Assembly: GCA_036478815.1 (NCBI GenBank)
Contig: JAZGEP010000201.1
Span: 1-16,977, forward strand
Source: DRLZ01 sp036478815
GTDB lineage: Bacteria > Pseudomonadota > Gammaproteobacteria > Methylococcales > DRLZ01
Direction of reading: 5' to 3'
DNA length: 16,977 bases
Part shown: positions 14,066-16,977 of the stretch, in pieces
Numbering within the stretch: position 1 is the stretch's first letter
Layout of the letters: each line of letters starts with the position of its first letter
Program-made: the position numbers and the translations under genes
The notes under the pieces: generated by a model
Database searches by the model: none
The model's input: only the letters and a program-made list of their open reading frames with translations
What the model was told of the DNA's origin: nothing

Positions 14066-14327
14066 TAAAACATCTATCACCAGTAATTGAACTTTGAGAA
14101 TGACAGCTACATCTATAGACTACAAAGTTATGGAAAGCAAATAATATCATTCCCATCAGGGTTCCAATTAAATCCGTTTCTTACTAAAAAAGAAATGCAT
14201 GAAAACAAACGGAGTTGGTATCAACAGGCTGCTGGAAGGTTTGCTGCCTACCAAACGATTATAGTATAGCTCGTTTTTTCTGATACGAAATTGCAATCAT
14301 CCACTTCGAGATATTAGTCAATTGACT

Positions 14328-14492
14328 ACCAGCTAAAAACTGGTGACCTGCTCTGTCGGGGGACAAATCCCCGACTGAAGCTTCATCGGTGATATTTTTC
14401 GCCAACTGCAAATCATGCGACAACATGTCAGTGGTTTTGAACTCTTGAACCACAGGAATACCTTTCTACAGCTGGGCTAAAGCCGTCCAGCT
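14328..14492. repeat. Cluster of REP-like small hairpins
   Basis: Three hairpins are visible. ACCAG-CTAAAAA-CTGGT lies at 14328-14344. GTCGGGG-GACAAAT-CCCCGAC at 14355-14375 is a perfect 7-bp GC-rich stem. AGCTGG...CCAGCT at 14470-14492 encloses GGCTAAAGCC. None is followed by a T-run, so they are not obvious intrinsic terminators. GC-rich paired palindromes of this size in an AT-rich spacer resemble REP-type repeats. Confidence 0.45.
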
Positions 14493-14581
14493 AACAATAA
14501 ACCTTCTCTCTTGACTTTCAGATTGATTTTTGCGATTGAAAAACAGATAGGATTGGTTCCAAATTTACGATTGTATTTAAT

Positions 14582-14604
14582 TTAAGGAACGTGCATGAAA
14601 TAAC
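14582..14604 (+). repeat. Lone family 1 repeat end
   Basis: TTAAGGAACGTGCATGAAAT followed by AAC is a left-end-oriented terminal sequence. It matches the ends at 6945 and, inverted, at 5986. No partner end lies within the next 200 bp, so this is a truncated copy. Confidence 0.5.
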
Positions 14605-14908
14605 TTGTCTTCTTCGTTGCTGTTTATACAATCAAAAATTATTCAGCCAGGGTTTCCTGCAACAGTATTTTGAAGATGCTGTTTGGCCTAGTGTATTTCC
14701 GTCTATAATACATCAACTTAAGATGAATTATGTCTTACGTCTAGGCTAAAATGATTACTCAGATAGTTTGTGGATGTTAGGCAACTGGAAAAAAATTACA
14801 GATGAAAACAGGAAACAGCAGCGTTAGCTCTGCAACTGAATATTGTACAGGTGACTTTTTAATATGATGAACGAACAGGGTCAAAGAGACAGTGTTTCAA
14901 ATGACAAA

Positions 14909-15964
14909 TCACTCAATTTGAGCAATGGCTACGAATTCATCTAGATGATCCACAAAGATGTCAACTAGCTCTGGATCAAACTGAGTGCCACGATGATCTT
15001 TAATATAGTTTACGGCGTCGTTGATAGTCCATGCGTCTTTATATAGCCGCGTATGGGTTAACGCATCAAAAACATCTGCTAAAGCAACAATACGTCCATA
15101 GATATGAATATCTGTTCCTTTCAGTCCTCTGGGGTAACCCGTGCCGTTCCACTTTTCGTGGTGTTCATGAGCAATGATTGCAGCACTTTTGATTAATTTG
15201 CGTTTAGAATGACGCAACAAATGATAAGCATTGGTTGTGTGGTGTTTCATGAGTTCAAATTCTTCTTCTGAATAATGCTCAGGTTTATGAAGAACATCAG
15301 AAGGGACGGTTATCTTGCCAATATCATGCATTGGTGCGGCATGATAAATAGTTTCTGCATCCTCGTCTGTCAAACTTCCATGATAGGTTGCCAGCAACCT
15401 GGAAACTTCTGCCATGCGCTTGATATGCTTGCCGGTCTCATCGGAAGTGGCTTCCATGATTTCCGTCAGCATATAAATCATTTCTTTTTGATTTTCCTCC
15501 AGCTCAGATAATAAACGAATTTTTTCATACTTGGCTTTGTTTTCTATCGAGATATTTTGTTGCTTAAGAAAAGTCTTGGCGTGATAAAGGTGGATATGAT
15601 TTTTTACCCGGGCCAGCAGTTCATCGGCATGAAACGGCTTGGTAATGTAATCAACACATCCAACTTCAAAACCTCTGGAAATAGATTCCGAATCGACTCT
15701 AGCCGTTAAAAAAATCACAGGGACATCTTGCCACTTAGGAGATGCTTTCAACTCCTTACAAACTTCATAGCCATCCATTTCCGGCATCATGACATCCAGC
15801 AAGATCAGGTCAAAATTTGTATTTTCATCAAGCAGAATGGACAGTGCCTTTTTACCATTATCTGCAAATGAAAACGCATAGCCATCCTCTTGCAGAATAT
15901 TCATTGCGATTTGTATGTTTTCGGCGACATCATCAACAATCAGTATTTGGTTACTAAATTTCAT
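14909..15964 (-). CDS. Response regulator with REC and HD-GYP domains (probable c-di-GMP phosphodiesterase)
   Basis: This is a 351-residue cytosolic two-component output protein. The REC domain (about 5-122) has the acidic pocket Asp11/Asp12, phospho-acceptor Asp57 (LILLDVMMPEMDGYE), Thr87 and Lys109 (ITKPF). A coiled linker (about 130-165) leads to an HD-GYP domain with ETGKHIKRMAE (His180), the HD pair MHDIGK (His213-Asp214), KHH (241-242), AHEHHEKWNGTGYP (His266, His268, GYP 276-278) and ALADVFDAL (Asp297). All residues expected for a di-iron c-di-GMP hydrolase are present, so it is probably active and switched by phosphorylation. No cognate histidine kinase gene is adjacent. A perfect TATAAT lies 43 bp upstream of the start. 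Confidence 0.93.
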   Translation of the reverse strand: MKFSNQILIVDDVAENIQIAMNILQEDGYAFSFADNGKKALSILLDENTNFDLILLDVMMPEMDGYEVCKELKASPKWQDVPVIFLTARVDSESISRGFEVGCVDYITKPFHADELLARVKNHIHLYHAKTFLKQQNISIENKAKYEKIRLLSELEENQKEMIYMLTEIMEATSDETGKHIKRMAEVSRLLATYHGSLTDEDAETIYHAAPMHDIGKITVPSDVLHKPEHYSEEEFELMKHHTTNAYHLLRHSKRKLIKSAAIIAHEHHEKWNGTGYPRGLKGTDIHIYGRIVALADVFDALTHTRLYKDAWTINDAVNYIKDHRGTQFDPELVDIFVDHLDEFVAIAQIE

Positions 15965-16006
15965 AGTTATTACTGCATTTTTTAGTTTTGAAAAAAATAT
16001 TTTTAA

Positions 16007-16012
16007 ATTATA
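16007..16012 (-). promoter_or_regulatory. Possible -10 box for the HD-GYP gene
   Basis: On the minus strand this is TATAAT, 43-48 bp upstream of the ATG, within a very AT-rich leader. The -35 position with 17-bp spacing reads ATGCAT, which is poor, so the assignment is tentative. Confidence 0.3.
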
Positions 16013-16131
16013 TAGTTAAATACATGTTAATGCATGTTTTCATTCTTATGGTAGAGACTTGCCCCATCTCTCTTGAGTTTTCAGGTCAGTAGATTGACCC
16101 TAACACACATAATAAAACAGAGTGTTAGGCT

Positions 16132-16293
16132 AGGAAGCTGCCCGAGAATAGGCGGTCTTACGGATCAGTGGATTTTATCCTATTTTCCCGATTAAATTCG
16201 TTATATGCAGCAAGTATTCGCCTCATAATAATCTAAAAGATGGACTCAAAACCGCATTCCCTCGCTTCGAGTACTATTCTCGGACAGCCTCCT
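16132..16293. mobile_element. MITE related to the IS1182-type element, copy B
   Basis: This 162-bp element has the left end AGGAAGCTGCCCGAGAATAG and the right end CTATTCTCGGACAGCCTCCT, inverse repeats with two mismatches. Its interior is co-linear with copy A at 5533 (CCGATTAAATTCGTT; CAAGTATTCGCCTCAT; ATGGACTCAAAACCGC; TTCCCTCGCT). It lies 224 bp from the terminal repeat of the IS1182-type element itself. It has no coding content. Confidence 0.85.
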
Positions 16294-16380
16294 GATACAG
16301 CAACCAGCAAATTTGACTAATCATGTAGTGCGGATAGTTTTTCGATAGTAAAGTAAACAAGTGAAGAACTAGCCCGCATT

Positions 16381-16489
16381 TCTCACCAGATGGTGAGATG
16401 ATCGCTTAGCTATTTGGATTCACAAGGAATTTTATGAAGGAGTAAAATAACAGTGTATATTGCTGATTGAATAAAATTTCTTGTGGATT
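16381..16489. repeat. Hairpin and inverted repeat next to the insertion sequence
   Basis: TCTCACC-AGAT-GGTGAGA at 16381-16398 is a perfect 7-bp hairpin. At 16417-16435 GATTCACAAGGAATTTTAT is inverted at 16471-16489 (ATAAAATTTCTTGTGGATT) with three mismatches, separated by 35 bp. The left copy overlaps the 22-base motif shared with 7141. It could be the end of another decayed element or a transcription-termination structure; I cannot assign it. Confidence 0.45.
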
Positions 16490-16659
16490 GAAAGAGTCAG
16501 TGAAGGCTCATCAGACTAGGAGGCTGTCCGAGAATAGCACCCTAAAATCGACAAAGTTATCCACAAGTACAAAAATGTACACCTTGAGCTAAATTTGCTT
16601 TCGCGACTGTCTGTTGGTCAAAATAAGCACCTCAGACGACTCAGCACTACTTTCTTCGG

Positions 16660-16681
16660 CCTGATTTTGATCAACATCAGG
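16660..16681. terminator. Hairpin downstream of the transposase gene
   Basis: CCTGAT-(10 nt)-ATCAGG forms a 6-bp stem 24 bp beyond the transposase stop. No T-run follows it on the minus strand, so a terminator role is uncertain. Confidence 0.25.
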
Positions 16682-16704
16682 GTATTTTTGCCTGGTTTAC
16701 CTCA

Positions 16705-16977
16705 TTAGGCGGGGTTCGCGGTTGCGGTGACAAATTCCGGACAGACCAATCCCCTGGTAATCGATCGTGCAATTTTTTTCAAGTTGTGAACCGCACAGAC
16801 CAACGAAAATTCACCGGCGACTTTCTCTTTGCCTCGCACACTGAATCCACGAAAGCCACTGTTCTTGATGTGTCCAAACACAGGCTCAACAATCACTTTG
16901 CGCTGTTTGTAAATCGCTTTTGCCGCGTCTGTTTCCATTTTGGCATTCATCTGCTTGCGCAAGGGTTCTTGATCATC
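16705..16977 (-). CDS. IS1182-family transposase, C-terminal part (runs off right edge)
   Basis: This is the last 90 residues of a DDE transposase. The visible segment LRKQMNAKMETDAAKAIYKQRKVIVEPVFGHIKNSGFRGFSVRGKEKVAGEFSLVCAVHNLKKIA has the Y-RK-VEPVFG-IK signature, which carries the terminal catalytic Glu (in VEPVFG), and the RG-KV-E-L-C-NLKK tail of IS1182-type transposases. The reading frame stays open to the window edge (DDQEPLRKQ...), so the start lies outside. The protein ends PEFVTATANPA with a TAA stop. It is probably the source of activity for the MITEs with the same terminal repeats. Confidence 0.85.
   Translation of the reverse strand, partial: DDQEPLRKQMNAKMETDAAKAIYKQRKVIVEPVFGHIKNSGFRGFSVRGKEKVAGEFSLVCAVHNLKKIARSITRGLVCPEFVTATANPA

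Larger units (their letters stand above)
14066..14908. other. 843-bp spacer without a supported gene
   Basis: No gene in this stretch can be supported. The small frames at 14087-14269 (plus, TTG start) and 14259-14453 (minus) have no ribosome-binding site and no similarity I recognise, and the second contains a strong hairpin. The region holds three small hairpins between 14328 and 14492 and a lone family 1 repeat end at 14582. The remainder (14605-14908) shows no structure that I recognise. Confidence 0.4.
16518..16977 (-). mobile_element. Insertion sequence, IS1182-like, one end (continues past right edge)
   Basis: The outer end is AGGAGGCTGTCCGAGAATAG at 16518-16537, directly preceded by ACT so that CTAG spans the boundary. 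A non-coding stretch of about 167 bp and then the 3' part of the transposase gene follow. The same 20-base end is found on the MITEs at 5533 and 16132. The other end and the rest of the element are outside the window. Assigning 16518 as the true tip is inferred from the match to the MITE ends. Confidence 0.7.

Noticed and set aside
14087..14453. Two small open frames (14087-14269 plus, 14259-14453 minus), considered as a toxin-antitoxin pair
   Set aside because: The first needs a TTG start, neither has a ribosome-binding site, they are not arranged as an operon, and the second runs through a hairpin repeat.
16557..16565. Perfect DnaA box TTATCCACA
   Set aside because: A single box within insertion-sequence DNA, with no cluster of boxes and no adjacent replication genes, so not evidence of an origin.

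Overview
This window looks like chromosomal DNA of a moderately AT-rich gammaproteobacterium. The evidence is the mix of CbpA/CbpM, class 1 fructose-1,6-bisphosphatase, a YchJ-type SEC-C protein, DUF2970, MsrB, an M18 aminopeptidase and an exosortase H pair. A methanotroph (Methylococcales) or sulfur-oxidiser relative would fit, but the sequence alone does not settle the genus.

Layout. (a) 1-1629, minus strand: a tight cbpA-cbpM-fbp operon, with fbp running off the left edge. (b) 1630-2634: a repeat-packed divergent spacer. (c) 2635-5362, plus strand: two consecutive GH57 family glycoside hydrolases. (d) 5363-5999: an IS-derived MITE and decayed repeats. (e) 6000-6916, minus strand: a divergent metallo-beta-lactamase-fold protein and a small DUF2970 membrane protein, separated by a miniature repeat. 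(f) 7399-9121, plus strand: msrB overlapping an M18 aminopeptidase gene. (g) 9272-10397, plus strand: exosortase H and its partner membrane protein. (h) 10711-13842, minus strand: YchJ, a large exported beta-helix protein and a small exported protein that share one C-terminal domain. (i) 13843-14908: a repeat-rich spacer. (j) 14909-15964, minus strand: a REC/HD-GYP response regulator. (k) 15965-16977: another MITE and the end of an IS1182-type insertion sequence.

The most unusual content is non-coding. At least five copies (about 158-174 bp) plus one 76-bp deletion derivative of one palindromic repeat family occur here (1709, 2151, 2432, 6241, 10482, 13908). They share an overall design: ends of the form GG-N11-AATAA, usually a 3-bp TTA/TAA duplication, a central GCGCATAG/CTACGYAAC core, and an asymmetric CAAAAAGGCAAG arm motif. 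Their stems, however, differ in sequence from copy to copy while staying self-complementary within each copy, so the two arms covary. That points either to arm homogenisation by hairpin-templated events or to selection on a long folded structure. A second MITE family (5533, 16132, and lone ends near 1655 and 3824) shares its terminal repeat with the IS1182-type element at the right edge, which is its probable source of transposase.

Functionally the genes are mostly ordinary: chaperone and central carbon metabolism, alpha-glucan metabolism, methionine-sulfoxide repair and peptide turnover, an envelope protein-sorting system, and probable c-di-GMP hydrolysis. The exosortase genes face the two exported proteins, but neither exported protein carries the IPTL-CTERM sorting tail that exosortase H is known to act on.
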